Shown here one piece after another: positions 37,261 to 47,600 of a stretch of 64,000 nt of DNA. The notes beneath the pieces were generated by a model. The model did not search any database. It had not been told where the DNA came from and saw only the letters and a program-made list of their open reading frames with translations. Positions within the stretch are counted from its first letter, which is position 1. Every line of letters begins with the position of its first letter. Location: the NCBI GenBank assembly GCA_035635855.1, contig DASQAF010000029.1, positions 186,001 through 250,000 of the forward strand, read 5' to 3'. Source of the stretch: UBA11740 sp035635855 (GTDB taxonomy: Bacteria; Acidobacteriota; Blastocatellia; Pyrinomonadales; Pyrinomonadaceae). The translations under genes and the position numbers were made by a program.

Positions 37261-37758
37261 ATGGCAGAACCATTTCTCTCAGAAATCAAGATCATGAGTT
37301 TCGGTTTCGCGCCGAAGGGCTGGGCGTTGTGTAACGGCCAGCTCCTGCCGATCAACCAAAACCAGGCGCTCTTTAGTTTGTTAGGCACAACTTTCGGCGG
37401 TGACGGGCGCGTGAATTTTGCTTTGCCTGACCTTAGGGCACGCGTGCCGATTCACGTGGGGAACGGCCACACTCTCGGCGAAAAGGGTGGGGAGCAGGCG
37501 CATACCCTTTCGATTGCCGAAATCCCGACCCACACACACGTCGCGATGGCTTCGCCGACCAACGCCAACACTCCGATTGCCGCCAACGATTTTCTGGCCG
37601 CGGCCAATAACTTTTACAACCCGGCGAACAACCTTACACCGCTGGAGCCCACGACGGTCACTAACGTCGGCGGTAGCCAGGCGCACCAGAACATGCAGCC
37701 TTTTCTGACGCTGTCGTTCTGCATCGCGCTGCAGGGAATTTTCCCGTCGCCGAACTAA
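37261..37758 (+). CDS. Phage tail-collar domain protein (microcystin-dependent protein family), first of three
   Basis: A 165-residue protein of the MdpB/COG4675 type. The collar domain spans about 5-60 (FLSEIKIMSFGFAPKGWALC, NGQLLPINQ, LFSLLGTTFGGDG, FALPDLRARVPIH). The His-rich middle HTLSIAEIPTHTHVAMAS resembles short-tail-fibre receptor-binding regions. It ends FCIALQGIFPSPN, like its neighbours. GGAG precedes the ATG. Phage collar proteins join fibres to tails. Here no other phage gene is nearby, so a cellular surface role is more likely. The next gene is 14 bases downstream. Confidence 0.92.
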   Translation: MAEPFLSEIKIMSFGFAPKGWALCNGQLLPINQNQALFSLLGTTFGGDGRVNFALPDLRARVPIHVGNGHTLGEKGGEQAHTLSIAEIPTHTHVAMASPTNANTPIAANDFLAAANNFYNPANNLTPLEPTTVTNVGGSQAHQNMQPFLTLSFCIALQGIFPSPN

Positions 37759-37772
37759 GAAGGAGAAAAATA

Positions 37773-38276
37773 ATGGCACAACCATACGTTGGTGAAATCA
37801 GAATGTTTGCGGGCAACTTTGCTCCGGCGGGATGGATGTTTTGCGAGGGGCAGTTGCTTCCGATCTCTGAGAACGAGACGCTCTTTCAATTGATCGGTAC
37901 CACCTACGGCGGTGACGGACAATCAACCTTCGCGCTGCCAGACATGCAAAGCCGAGTTCCAATCCATCAGGGCAACGGTTTCAGCCTGGCGGAGACTGGC
38001 GGCGTTGAAACCGTCACTCTGACGGTGCAGCAGATTCCGGCGCACTCGCATCCGTTCATCGCATCGCTGACGGGCGGCACCGGCAGTAACCCTCAAGGCA
38101 ACCTGCCTTGCCAACCGCCACAGATTCAGCCCTATATTGAAGACACGACGAACACCAACATGAATGCCCAGGCCATCGGGGCGACCGGCGGTAGCCAACC
38201 GCACGAGAACATCCAGCCCTATGGCTGTTTCAACTATATCATCTCGCTGTTTGGGATTTTCCCGTCACAGACGTAA
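37773..38276 (+). CDS. Phage tail-collar domain protein, second of three
   Basis: A 167-residue paralog with the same order: YVGEIRMFAGNFAPAGWMFC, EGQLLPIS, LFQLIGTTYGGDG, FALPDMQSRVPIH, the His-rich VQQIPAHSHPF and the ending FNYIISLFGIFPSQT. AAGGAG lies 7 bases before the ATG. The variable region between about 95 and 140 differs from both neighbours, which fits different binding targets. It is co-transcribed with the other two. Confidence 0.92.
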   Translation: MAQPYVGEIRMFAGNFAPAGWMFCEGQLLPISENETLFQLIGTTYGGDGQSTFALPDMQSRVPIHQGNGFSLAETGGVETVTLTVQQIPAHSHPFIASLTGGTGSNPQGNLPCQPPQIQPYIEDTTNTNMNAQAIGATGGSQPHENIQPYGCFNYIISLFGIFPSQT

Positions 38277-38292
38277 AAAGGAGATCAGAATC

Positions 38293-38817
38293 ATGGCAGA
38301 TCCATTTGTTGCGGAAGTCCGCATTTTCCCGTTCAACTTCGCGCCTAAAGGTTGGGCGTGGTGTGACAACCAGTTGCTGCCCATATCGCAGAATACGGCG
38401 CTCTTCAGCTTGCTGGGCACGATGTATGGTGGTGATGGCAAATCCACTTTTGCGCTGCCGGGTATAGAAGGCTCCGCTGTGATCCAGCCCGGCCAGGGAC
38501 CGGGCCTATCGCTTTATGATCAGGGACAGGTTGGTGGGAGTGAGACTGTAACGCTGCTCGAGTCTGAGATTCCATCGCACCCACATCAGCTAAGGGGTTC
38601 GACCGATGACGCTGCCCTCCAGGCTCCATCACCGGCACGTACGTTCGGGAGATCCGGCAACGGCGCTGCTTATATCGCATCAAACGCGGGCTTGGTCCCA
38701 CTGGCTTTCCAGGCACTCTCTCCGGCCGGCGGCGACCAACCCCATAACAACCTGATGCCGTACCTGACCCTTTATTTTAATATCGCGCTGCAAGGCGTCT
38801 TTCCGGCGCGACCTTAA
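38293..38817 (+). CDS. Phage tail-collar domain protein, third of three
   Basis: A 174-residue paralog: FVAEVRIFPFNFAPKGWAWC, DNQLLPIS, LFSLLGTMYGGDG, FALPGIEGSAVI, LLESEIPSHPHQLRG, and the ending YFNIALQGVFPARP. A longer frame reaches back into the second gene, but the ATG at 38293 is right: AAGGAG lies before it and the family start MADPF follows. The insert after the collar domain is the most different of the three. A strong terminator follows about 80 bases downstream. Confidence 0.92.
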   Translation: MADPFVAEVRIFPFNFAPKGWAWCDNQLLPISQNTALFSLLGTMYGGDGKSTFALPGIEGSAVIQPGQGPGLSLYDQGQVGGSETVTLLESEIPSHPHQLRGSTDDAALQAPSPARTFGRSGNGAAYIASNAGLVPLAFQALSPAGGDQPHNNLMPYLTLYFNIALQGVFPARP

Positions 38818-38836
38818 GGCAGACAGTAGGCAGTTC

Positions 38837-38871
38837 ACCCCGTGAGATACAAAATACTTATCTCACGGGGT
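38837..38871. repeat. ACCCCGTGAGATA inverted repeat, copy 1
   Basis: A perfect 13-bp inverted repeat (arms 38837-38849 and 38859-38871, 9-base loop). It is preceded by CAGTTC and followed by AACGCAGTA. The same arms, with the same flanking words, occur at 41302-41360. Confidence 0.9.
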
Positions 38872-38895
38872 AACGCAGTAGGCAGAAAAGAAGAG

Positions 38896-38941
38896 CCGCC
38901 AGCACTGACTCGGGATGAGTGAGTGCTGGCGGAATTTTTTT
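38896..38941 (+). terminator. Rho-independent terminator of the tail-collar operon
   Basis: An 11-bp GC-rich stem, CCGCCAGCACT (38896-38906) with AGTGCTGGCGG (38922-38932), is followed by AA and seven T (38935-38941). It is placed right after the third tail-collar gene and would end the operon. Confidence 0.9.
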
Positions 38942-38949
38942 CATTGCAC

Positions 38950-39110
38950 GCCGCAATCCGCAGATTGAATCCGCAGATTACGCAGATTTCGCAGATAGGC
39001 AAGTCGGAAAGAGTATCGTTATCAATCGATCTGCCTCTGAGTTGAGAGAGGTCACTTTCTCTGCTTTCTCTAAGTCTTCTTTCTGTGTAGTCTGCGTAAT
39101 CTGTGGATAA
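38950..39110. repeat. CAGATTACGCAGAT-type repeats, facing arms
   Basis: Words of the form CCGCAGATTACGCAGATTTCG (about 38950-38996) face TCTGCGTAATCTGTGG (about 39090-39107) across 90 bases. The right arm runs to the start region of the oxygenase gene. The same family stands at 27053-27092 and 27175-27209. Confidence 0.8.
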
Positions 39111-39114
39111 GCTG

Positions 39115-39708
39115 ATGACGAAACCAACACCAGATTCTCCCTTCGACTTGCTACTGGTCGCGAGTTTCCTTGATCCCGAGACCTGCCGGGAGTTGATTAC
39201 CGAGATGCGCCAGTCCTCAGCCGTCCCCGCGGTAACCTACGGGCAGGGCGGGGCGGGCTCGATCAATGAACGGGTACGTAGGGTCGAAAGTCTGATGCCT
39301 TCAAAAGAGACTGTGGCGCAGGTCAGGCGGCGACTCCTGGAGTGTCGCGAGAAAGTCGACGAGCATTTTGGGATGAGCCTCAGCGGTTGCGAAGAACCGC
39401 AATTCTTACGCTATCGCGTGGGCGATTTCTTTGTCGCTCACCAGGACGGCAATACCGGGCTGGTGCTGCTCGACACTGATCAGTCGCGCCGGATCTCAAT
39501 AAGCATATTTCTGAACCATCAGTCTGAGACGCCTGAGACCGACTGCTACTGCGGCGGCTCACTTGTATTTTCCGATTGGCGCGCCGGCAGTGAGTTTCGG
39601 CTCGACGGTGAGACCGGAACCCTGGTCGCTTTCCGTTCAGAGACCACCCACGAAGTGATCCCGGTAACACATGGCGAGCGGTATTCGATTGTGAGCTGGT
39701 ATGGATGA
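39115..39708 (+). CDS. 2-oxoglutarate/Fe(II)-dependent oxygenase (prolyl-4-hydroxylase-like)
   Basis: A 197-residue double-stranded beta-helix dioxygenase. The iron triad is H109-x-D111 (FVAHQDGN) and H179 (SETTHEV). R189 in GERYSIVSWY should bind 2-oxoglutarate. PQFLRYRVGDFF before the first His and CYCGGSLVF between the motifs are typical of the PiuC/P4H-like group. Substrates of this group are often protein side chains or siderophore-linked compounds, and none can be named here. The ATG at 39115 is preferred over an in-frame GTG at 39103, which lies in a repeat. Its place beside the tail-collar genes may mean protein modification, which is inference. Confidence 0.88.
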   Translation: MTKPTPDSPFDLLLVASFLDPETCRELITEMRQSSAVPAVTYGQGGAGSINERVRRVESLMPSKETVAQVRRRLLECREKVDEHFGMSLSGCEEPQFLRYRVGDFFVAHQDGNTGLVLLDTDQSRRISISIFLNHQSETPETDCYCGGSLVFSDWRAGSEFRLDGETGTLVAFRSETTHEVIPVTHGERYSIVSWYG

Positions 39709-39726
39709 TTGCGGAGGGGTGTCTTG

Positions 39727-40470
39727 GCGGCTTTGCCGCAGCACATAGCGGTAAGCCTCCGGCTTACCGTCAAAGCCGCCCCTTTTCCCGAGGCTATGCC
39801 TCACGCTTGCAAAATCTATTTCATTGACCTCCCCTCTACAATCCTATGAGGTATGCATACCATCTCCCGCGATTCGCCCTGTTACTACCTGACCTCGGTC
39901 ACCACGGATCGCTTGCCGGTTTTTCGCAGCGCTGTAATTAAACTCATTACCTGCGCGGCACTGGATGAGGCGCGCCGGTCGGGAAAGTTTGCTTTGTATG
40001 CTTACGTGATCATGCCGGATCATCTGCACCTCATTACGGATTCGATTCTGGCGCCTTCCCGGACTCTTCAATTCATCAACGGCATAACCAGTCGCCGCAT
40101 AATCGGCTATTTGAAAGAGCACAACTATGAAGCCTCGTTGCAGAGACTGCGGCACGAGACAAGAGCGCGTCAATATAGTCATTCACTGTGGGATCACCAT
40201 CCGGACGCGCGGCTGCTGCTTACGGAGAATATGTTGATGCAGCGAGTGCATTACACGCATCAGAATCCGGTCCGTGCGGGATTGGTAAAGCAGCCTGAAG
40301 AATATCGCTGGTCGAGTATTAGATGTTGCACTGCGAAGATTCTGGATGATGAACCCTTACTCATGGATATTGATCGGATCAAGTGGAGAAGCGGAGGCGG
40401 AGCCTCCTGAAGTTTTTGGAGCGTTGACGGTAAGCCGGAGGCTTATCGCTATGTGCTGCGGCAAAGCCGC
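39727..40470 (+). mobile_element. RAYT element, copy B (palindromic ends plus transposase)
   Basis: The left end has GCGGC-TTT-GCCGC (39727-39739) and CGGTAAGCC/GGCTTACCG (39749-39769), then a GAGGC/GCCTC hairpin. The right end has GGAGGC/GCCTCC at the gene's stop, then TAAGCC/GGCTTA and TGTGCTGCGGCAAAGCCGC, the left end inverted. An extra solo right-end fragment follows at 40496-40526. Copies A and C lack the gene, and copy D at 56569 carries it. Confidence 0.88.
39853..40410 (+). CDS. REP-associated tyrosine transposase (RAYT)
   Basis: A 185-residue Y1/HUH transposase of the RAYT class. It starts with a Ser/Cys/Tyr motif (SRDSPCYYLTSV), has the HUH pair in MPDHLHLI (H57 and H59) and the probable catalytic Tyr134 in HYTHQNPVRAGLV. 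It ends with the family segment EEYRWSSIR. The last residues, RSGGGAS, and the stop are encoded by the right palindrome of the element. It is about 85% identical to the copy at 56705, so both probably work on the same palindromes. Such enzymes spread REP/REPIN sequences in trans. Confidence 0.93.
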   Translation: MHTISRDSPCYYLTSVTTDRLPVFRSAVIKLITCAALDEARRSGKFALYAYVIMPDHLHLITDSILAPSRTLQFINGITSRRIIGYLKEHNYEASLQRLRHETRARQYSHSLWDHHPDARLLLTENMLMQRVHYTHQNPVRAGLVKQPEEYRWSSIRCCTAKILDDEPLLMDIDRIKWRSGGGAS

Positions 40471-40608
40471 ACCTCACTAATCGCGAGTCGCGATCCTTAT
40501 CGCTATGTGCTGCGGCAGAGCCGCAACTGAATCGACTCATGCAGCGACTCGTCGATCCGCCCGCTCCCGCCGGTGGCACGGACCTCCTGATCGTGGCATC
40601 ATTGCGTG

Positions 40609-41286
40609 ATGAAACTATTTCTTGCCATCCTATCTTTCCTAATCACAGTATCCGTCGCTTGCACCGCATCCAGATCGGCGGGTTCGCAATCGTTAGCCAA
40701 CAACAACTCTACCGTCGCTCAATCTTCAGCTCAGATAAGTAACGCGAGCGGACAAGAGAAACCAACATGCCAACTCACTCTGGCGGGAGCGCCTGACATA
40801 AAAGGTCTCAGACTCGGCATGACGACGGACGAGGTGCTGGCCCTGTTTCCCGGCAGTAAGGATGACGCGGAAGTTCGGACGAGCTTATCCAGACCACCCA
40901 GCCAGCTTGGTGTCTCCAGCTTTCTCATCCGACCGGACAAATATGAATCAAAGGAAAAATTCGCTGGAGTGAGTCAGATTACGTTTACTCTTCTGGATGG
41001 CCATGTTTCCACTTTTTCAGTCGGCTACAACGGCCCGGAATATTCCCACGTTGATAAATTCGTCGCGAAGTTTATCGAGGGAACAAGTCTTCCGCCGCCT
41101 GATCAATGGGAAGCTTATGTTGGCATGGACAATAGTCTAAAGATTCTCAAGTGCAGAGATTTTGAGATTCGTGTCTTTATCGGCGGCCCGGGGGGTAACC
41201 TTAATTACGTGCTGATGAAAGATCTGGAAGCCGACAAGAAGCTCAAGGATCGCAGGGATAAAGCCAGAGCGAAAGCGACTCCTTGA
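40609..41286 (+). CDS. Putative lipoprotein of unknown function
   Basis: A 225-residue protein whose signal segment ends LITVSVACTAS, with a lipobox Cys near residue 18. A Ser/Asn-rich tether leads to a domain with IKGLRLGMTTDEVLALFPG, the pattern of small envelope domains that follow GM(T/S)xxEV (BamE/SmpA-like in style only). ITFTLLDGHVSTFSVGYNGP comes next, then a Lys-rich C-terminus. A GTG three bases upstream is an alternative start. No ribosome site is evident. Its function is unknown. Confidence 0.75.
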   Translation: MKLFLAILSFLITVSVACTASRSAGSQSLANNNSTVAQSSAQISNASGQEKPTCQLTLAGAPDIKGLRLGMTTDEVLALFPGSKDDAEVRTSLSRPPSQLGVSSFLIRPDKYESKEKFAGVSQITFTLLDGHVSTFSVGYNGPEYSHVDKFVAKFIEGTSLPPPDQWEAYVGMDNSLKILKCRDFEIRVFIGGPGGNLNYVLMKDLEADKKLKDRRDKARAKATP

Positions 41287-41301
41287 CGCCGTGAACAGTT
41301 C

Positions 41302-41360
41302 ACCCCGTGAGATAAGCCTTTTGCACGTCGTCCCAGATTGCAAGTTGTATCTCACGGGGT
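41302..41360. repeat. ACCCCGTGAGATA inverted repeat, copy 2
   Basis: Arms 41302-41314 and 41348-41360 are identical to those of the copy at 38837. The loop is 33 bases instead of 9. The flanking words CAGTTC and AA(A)GCAGT are kept, so the unit is larger than the arms. Confidence 0.9.
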
Positions 41361-41386
41361 AAAGCAGTTGAGCAGTGGGCAGGATG

Positions 41387-41551
41387 GCGGCTTTGCCGCA
41401 GCACATAGCGGTAAGCCTCCGGCTTACCGGCCAAGCTCTTTTTCTCGAGGCTACGCCTCGGGCTCTTGAGAAGCGGAGGCGGAGCCTCCTAAACTTTTGG
41501 AGGGGCTACGGTAAGCCGGAGGCTTACCGCCATGTGCTGCGGCAGAGCCGC
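41387..41551. mobile_element. Miniature RAYT-type element, copy C (no transposase gene)
   Basis: A 165-bp element whose outer palindromes are nearly identical to those of RAYT copies B and D: GCGGC-TTT-GCCGC, CGGTAAGCC/GGCTTACCG, CGAGGC/GCCTCG, GGAGGC/GCCTCC, GGTAAGCC/GGCTTACC and TGTGCTGCGGCAGAGCCGC. The transposase gene is missing. The close match suggests recent mobilisation by one of the RAYTs. Confidence 0.88.
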
Positions 41552-41692
41552 AAATCATCATCCCAAGCACATTTCCGTTGACGGTTTCTCGATTCCGTAA
41601 TAGTCTTATGGCTCGTTAAAAGGGATTTTGCGCTTCCCGTCCGCAAAACAGAGTCACCCTTAAAGCCTGCGCTCCTAAAAAATAAATTTATT

Positions 41693-44600
41693 GTGAAGCA
41701 ATTATCCCCCGATCCCACGCCGCCCAGACTGAAAGTCTTTGTAGCCTGCCTACTCGCTTTCACGATTCTGACGATGCCCATCGCCGCGGTCGCCGCACCT
41801 TCGATTGCCCGGGCCACGTCGGCAACCCGGACAGATAAGACCAATAAGAAGAATAAGACAGATAAGAAGTCAGCGGCTGAAGATCTGTTCGTCAATCCGT
41901 CGAAAGAAACGGCGGCGTCGAACCTGCCGGGTCCGAAACCTGAGCCTGCTCCGGAGCCATTCGCGCCGCCAATCGTCGGATCAGTGACGGCGACGATGAC
42001 CGCGGCGCTGACAGCGACCGCGAACAACCTGGACGGCAAAGCCGATCCGGGCGACACAATCAATTACACGGTCCAACTCGGGAACACCAGCGGATCGGAC
42101 GGGACCGGCATTTCCTTTAGCCCGGGGCTCGACTCGCACACGACGTTTGTGCCCGGTTCGATCAAGAGCACGCCCATTTGTTTTGATCAGACGGGAGTAA
42201 GCACGAACGAGGACACCGCAAAGAGCATCACTTTGACGGGACAAGATCCTGACGGCGATTCGATCACGTTCAGTATTGTCACCCCGCCGACGAATGGCGG
42301 TTTTGGAGCGACCACTGCGCCGAACCTTACCTATACGCCCAACGCAAACTTTTTTGGCTCAGACAGCTTCACGTTTCGGGTGAACGACGGCACGACGTCA
42401 GGAGCGGGTAACAACGGAAACTCGAACGAAACCTGCACTGTTTCGATCACAGTAAATGCCGTCAACGACGCGCCAACCTTTACCGTGCCCGGCAATCCGA
42501 CCGCAGTAAACGAAGACGCAGGCGCGCAATCGGTGTCGAGCTTCATCACAGGGGTCAGGCCGGCACAGGTAGGTAACACAACTGAGGATGCACAGACGGT
42601 CAGTTTCGTCATTACCAACAACAGTAATCCGGGTTTGTTTTCTTCCGCTCCCGCTCTGAATGTGGTCGGGGCAAGCTATCCGAAGACGGCCACGCTTACA
42701 TACACCTCGGCGGCTAATCAGAACGGCACCGCGACGATTACCTATCACGCACACGATGATGGAGGCACAGCGAACAGCGGCGTAGACAATTCAGCCGACC
42801 AGACTTTCACTATTACTGTTAACGCGGTGAACGATCCGCCGGTGGTAGTTGCGCCGGCGGCATTTGCCGTGCAGGCCAACATGAAAAGGACGGGACTCAC
42901 CGGCTTGCTCGGCAATGTGAATGATAACGCCGACAATGGGGTGAACGGCTGCGTCTCCACCACCTTCACAGTCACAAATGTTAGCGCGACGACTCCAGCA
43001 GGCGGCACGATTTCGAATTTGAATGCATCTACCGGCACGTTCGACTTCGATCCGCCACCGGGTGTTACCGGCGCGGTGACCTTTACCTATACAGTGACTG
43101 ACACCGGGTGTCCGGGCCCAGGTGTAGCCAGTTCTCCAGCCACCACGGTAACCGTCAACGTCGCCGGACCGGTGATCTGGTTTGTGAATCTTGGCGCCGG
43201 GGTCAATGGAGATGGCCGACTCTCTAGTCCCTTCAACAGTCTGGCCTCGGCGAATACCAAGTTGCAGAACCTGGGTACTAACGAGCGAATCTTTCTGTAT
43301 TCGACGACAGCTACCGTGACGGCGGCAGTTGGCGACGTGGTGCTGTTACAGAGCAGTCAGGGACTGATCGGACAGGGAGCTATTAATGCCGGCGGCTTTG
43401 ACGCGTTTTTTGGAATCTCGCCGCCTGCCGGAACGATCACCAGACCAGGCATTAACAGCGCGACCAGACCGATAGTCCGCGGCACCGTCACGATGAAGGA
43501 CAACACGACGGTGCAGGGTGTCAACATTGACGTGAGCGCGGGAGCAACCAAGGGGCTTACCGGGTCGGGTCTGGGCGCCGGCAGCGTGATCACAATTAAG
43601 GACGTTAATGTTACCTCGGCCGCAGGAAACGCGGTTGATTTCAACAACGCCCGGACAATGACGTACACCAGCAGTTCCGCGAGTTCAGTCAACGTCCTTT
43701 CCTCGACGACCGGCATCGCACTCAACATTATCGGTGGCACCACTATCGGCGCCGGTGGCCTGGTCTTCCGCAGCATCTCGGCGAACGGCGCGCCAAACGG
43801 TATTGTCCTGAACAACACTGGTACTTCGGGCGGACTGACGGTTACGGGCAACTCGAGCGGATTCTGTGGAGGCCAAACCTCGGGCACACCGCCCACTGTC
43901 ACCCAGGCTCCCGACGCCACCGACTGCACGGGCGGCACAATCCAGAGTACGACCGGAGCCGGGATTCTTTTAACCTCAACCTCGAATGTCTCTCTCACCC
44001 GGATGAGGATCATGAACGGCGGCGATGACGGCATTGGCGGGACGACCGTGACCGGGTTCACGCTCAGTAACAGCCTGATTGACAACAACGGTAACGCAGT
44101 CGGCGAAGAGGGGCTTGATTTCGACAATCTACTCGGCACGTCGAGCATCACCAATTCGACCATCAGGCTTTCGCATGAGAACAACGTCGAGGTGCGCAAC
44201 ACCACGAACGACGGTTCACAGGCGACGCTGACGGTGACGGGTTGCCAGATCAGCAACGCTTCTGCAAAAACGCAGAGTGACGATGGCGTTCTCTATCAGA
44301 TGACGAGCACTGCGAACGGATCAGTCAACGTCTCTAACAGCGTGTTGACGGCTAATCGCGGCGATCACTTGCAGGGCAATTCAGCTAATAGCGCGATACT
44401 AAACGTGGTGTTCACCAACAATAATCTGATTGGGGGACACTCGACCGCGCTGGGACAGGACATTGTAGTCAACTCTACAGTCCTGACCGGTTCGGCTGCC
44501 GTCACTTACGACATCAATGGCAACAAGATTAACGGCGCGATCCTAAGCGCGATCACGGTGAATCTCGGAGTACCTTCCGCGGCCACCACGACGATGTCGG

Positions 44601-47600
44601 GCAAGGTTCGTAACAACATCATCGGCACGACGGGCGTGATTCGTTCATGCTCGACACAGGCTCATGGCATCGCGGTAGACTCGCACGGCAAGGGCACGCA
44701 CACGGTTGCGGTGACCGGCAACACGATGCGCCAATGTAAGGACCGGGGCATTAATGTCACGGCAAACGACAGCCCCAGCGTCAGCAACGGCGAGGGCAAT
44801 CCCGGCGGCAATTTGAACCTGACCGTAACGGGCAATACGGTCCTGGAAGGCGGCCCTATCAACCCGCCTGGCTTCCCAGCTGACGGGACGGGCAGCCGCG
44901 AGGCGTTCAATCTAATCGCCGGTTCGACGGCTACGGACACTATCGCTATTTGTGCGCAGATTGGCGGCGCAGGGGCCCTGGCTAACAACTTCAATCGTGG
45001 TACGGAAGCGGTCGTCAGCGGTCTCTCCGACATCCGTATCAAAAAGCAAACCACCGCAGTTATTACGATACGCCTGCCTGGCTACGCGGGGTCCGCTACC
45101 GATGCGTCAGCTTTTGTCGCGGGGCAGAACACGAGCAGCGAAGATGGCACGAGTACTGCCGCCGCGAGTGCTACGTCCAGCGGATCTGGTGGCGGCGGCT
45201 TTGTCGGCGGCGCGGCGTGCGCGACGGTGGCATCACTTGACCGGATGATGCAGCAGCGCAAAGGCGGCGTCCTTGCTCAGACAGGTAAGAATCAGCAGAA
45301 CAGTCACGTGGCTTCGCTGTTCGCATCAACCGGGAACGACCTTGCCTCGACCCTTGATAGCCTCGACCGTGCCACGCAATCCGCTCGCTCTCTACCGGCA
45401 AATGACAGTGCGCAGTCCTCTTTGCTCTTCGCCGGAGCAACAACCTCGGGCGAGAGCAACGGTCCTGCTGGCAACGCTGTTTCGGTATCGCGATGGCTCG
45501 CCGGTGCAACGAGTTTGGTAGCTCAATTTGTGAACAGCGTTGATTCGCTGATTGTTCCCGCGGCGCATGCCGAGAAGGCAGAAGGCACAAGTCAAAAGAC
45601 AGAAAGCGCGAGCGAGATCGCGACGACGAAAGTATCGAGCAAAGACGTCCACCTTAATTCAGCGAGCCTAAGGACAGCTACCAGCGATCAGAGATCAGAC
45701 GTTCGCTCGAACCACGCCAACAGACCAGCGGACCGACGTCAGAGAGCAGAGGTCAGGAATCACCGCGCGACGGCGACAAGATCGTTTGCGCCGATGCCGG
45801 TCAGTGGCGGCACTTTCCCGATCAACGGAACCGGCTCAGGATTCTCTCTGCCGAACGGCAAGACCATCACGATCAAGTTCAGTGTGACGCTCAACAATCC
45901 GCCGAACCTGGCCGGCGTCGTGCCGCCAAAAGTCTCTGCTCAAGGTACGCTTTCAGGCGCTTTCGTAGGCAATCCGATCGTAACTGACGATCCCGGGACG
46001 GTTGCGGCAAACGATGCGACGGTGACTTTGGTTGATCTGTTCGACACGACGGTCGCTGTTGCTTCATCTCAGAATCCTTCATTCGTCGGCCAGAACGTGC
46101 AGTTCACGGCGACGGTCAGCTCGCCCGGCGGCGTGCCCACCGGCTCAGTGCAGTTTAAAGACGGTGCATCCGCGTTGGGCGCGCCGATCGCGCTCACCAC
46201 CGGCGGCACTTGTCCGGCGGGCAGCGCGTGTGCGACCACGCCCAACATCTCAAGTCTGACTGCCGGCTCGCATGTGATCACCGCCGACTACACGGACAGC
46301 AGCGGTAACTTTGATCCGAACACGGGGACGCTGGCGCCAAATCAGCAGGTCAACAATAAGACGGCGACCACCACGACGGTTCTCTCTTCGCTCAATCCGT
46401 CGAACGTTGGCGATGCGGTAACCTTCACGGCCCAGGTCAACTCAGCCTCGGCCACCGGCACGGTGCAATTCTGGGATGGCCCCTCCGGCACCGGCACGCC
46501 TCTTGGTGGTGCGATATCGCTGACGACGGGCGGCAGTTGTCCGGGAGCAACCGCGTGCGCCAGTACGGCAGCTATATCCAACCTGACGGCGGGTCCGCAC
46601 ACAATCACCGCGGATTACAGTGGCGATGTTCAGTTCAACTCGAGCACCGGAAAACTGTTACCGGATCCTCCGGGACAGCAAGTCAACAAGAAGGCCACAA
46701 CCACTACGGTAACCTCGGCGCCAAATCCGTCGAACTTTGGACAGTCGGTGACGTTTACGGCGCATGTCTCGAGCGCGTTCAGTGGAACTCCGACCGGCAC
46801 AGTGCAGTTCTGGGACGGCCTCTCGGGAACCACCGCGCTCGGCGGGCCACAACCTGTGAATGGCAGCGGCGATGCGACCTTTATAACTTCTTCGCTCAGT
46901 GCCGGCACGCACAATCCGATCACCGCCGACTACAGCGGCGACGCTCAGTTTGCCGCGAGTTCGGGCACAGAAGGTGGCGGCGGACATGTGGTTAACACCT
47001 GCGCGGCGAATGTGATTGTCGCCAACAACACCGACGCGGCTGCGGGCAGCCTGCGCGATGCGTTAAGCACCGTGTGCGACGGCGGCACGATCACTTTTGA
47101 TCCATCGGTGACGTCGATCACGCTTACCACGGTTGAGTTGGCGATCAGCAAGAACGTGACGGTGACCGGACCAGGAGCGGCCACGCTTACAGTCAGCGGT
47201 AACAATGCGAGCCGGGTCTTTAATGTCGCCGTTGGCAAGACGGTGATTATCTCGGGCATGACGATCACGGCCGGGAAGGTCCTGGGCGCGAATGGGGCTG
47301 CGGGCAGCGCCGGCATCGATGCCAAGGGCGGTGCGGTAATCAATGCGGGCACGCTCACTCTCTCGAACGTAATTCTCAGCGGCAGTCACTCTACTGGCGG
47401 CGATGGCGGTTCCAACACCGGGGCCGGCGCGGGCGGCGTGGGGGGCAACGGACTGGGTGGCGGAATCTATAACAGCGGCACACTGACGTTGACGAACACG
47501 ACCGTCAATGGCAGCAACTCCGCGACGGGCGGCAAGGGTGGCGACACCGATGCGGCAAACACGAACGGCAACGGTGGAGCGGGCTTTGGCGGCGGTGTCT

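Larger units (their letters stand above)
41287..41692. other. Gene-free stretch before the second giant gene
   Basis: It holds the second ACCCCGTGAGATA inverted repeat (41302-41360), the gene-less RAYT-type element (41387-41551), then 140 bases of leader in which I see no clear promoter or ribosome site. Confidence 0.65.

Noticed and set aside
37261..38817. Prophage or phage-derived injection system around the tail-collar genes
   Set aside because: No terminase, capsid, portal, sheath, tube, baseplate, integrase or lysis gene lies anywhere in the window. The collar trio has its own terminator and cellular neighbours.
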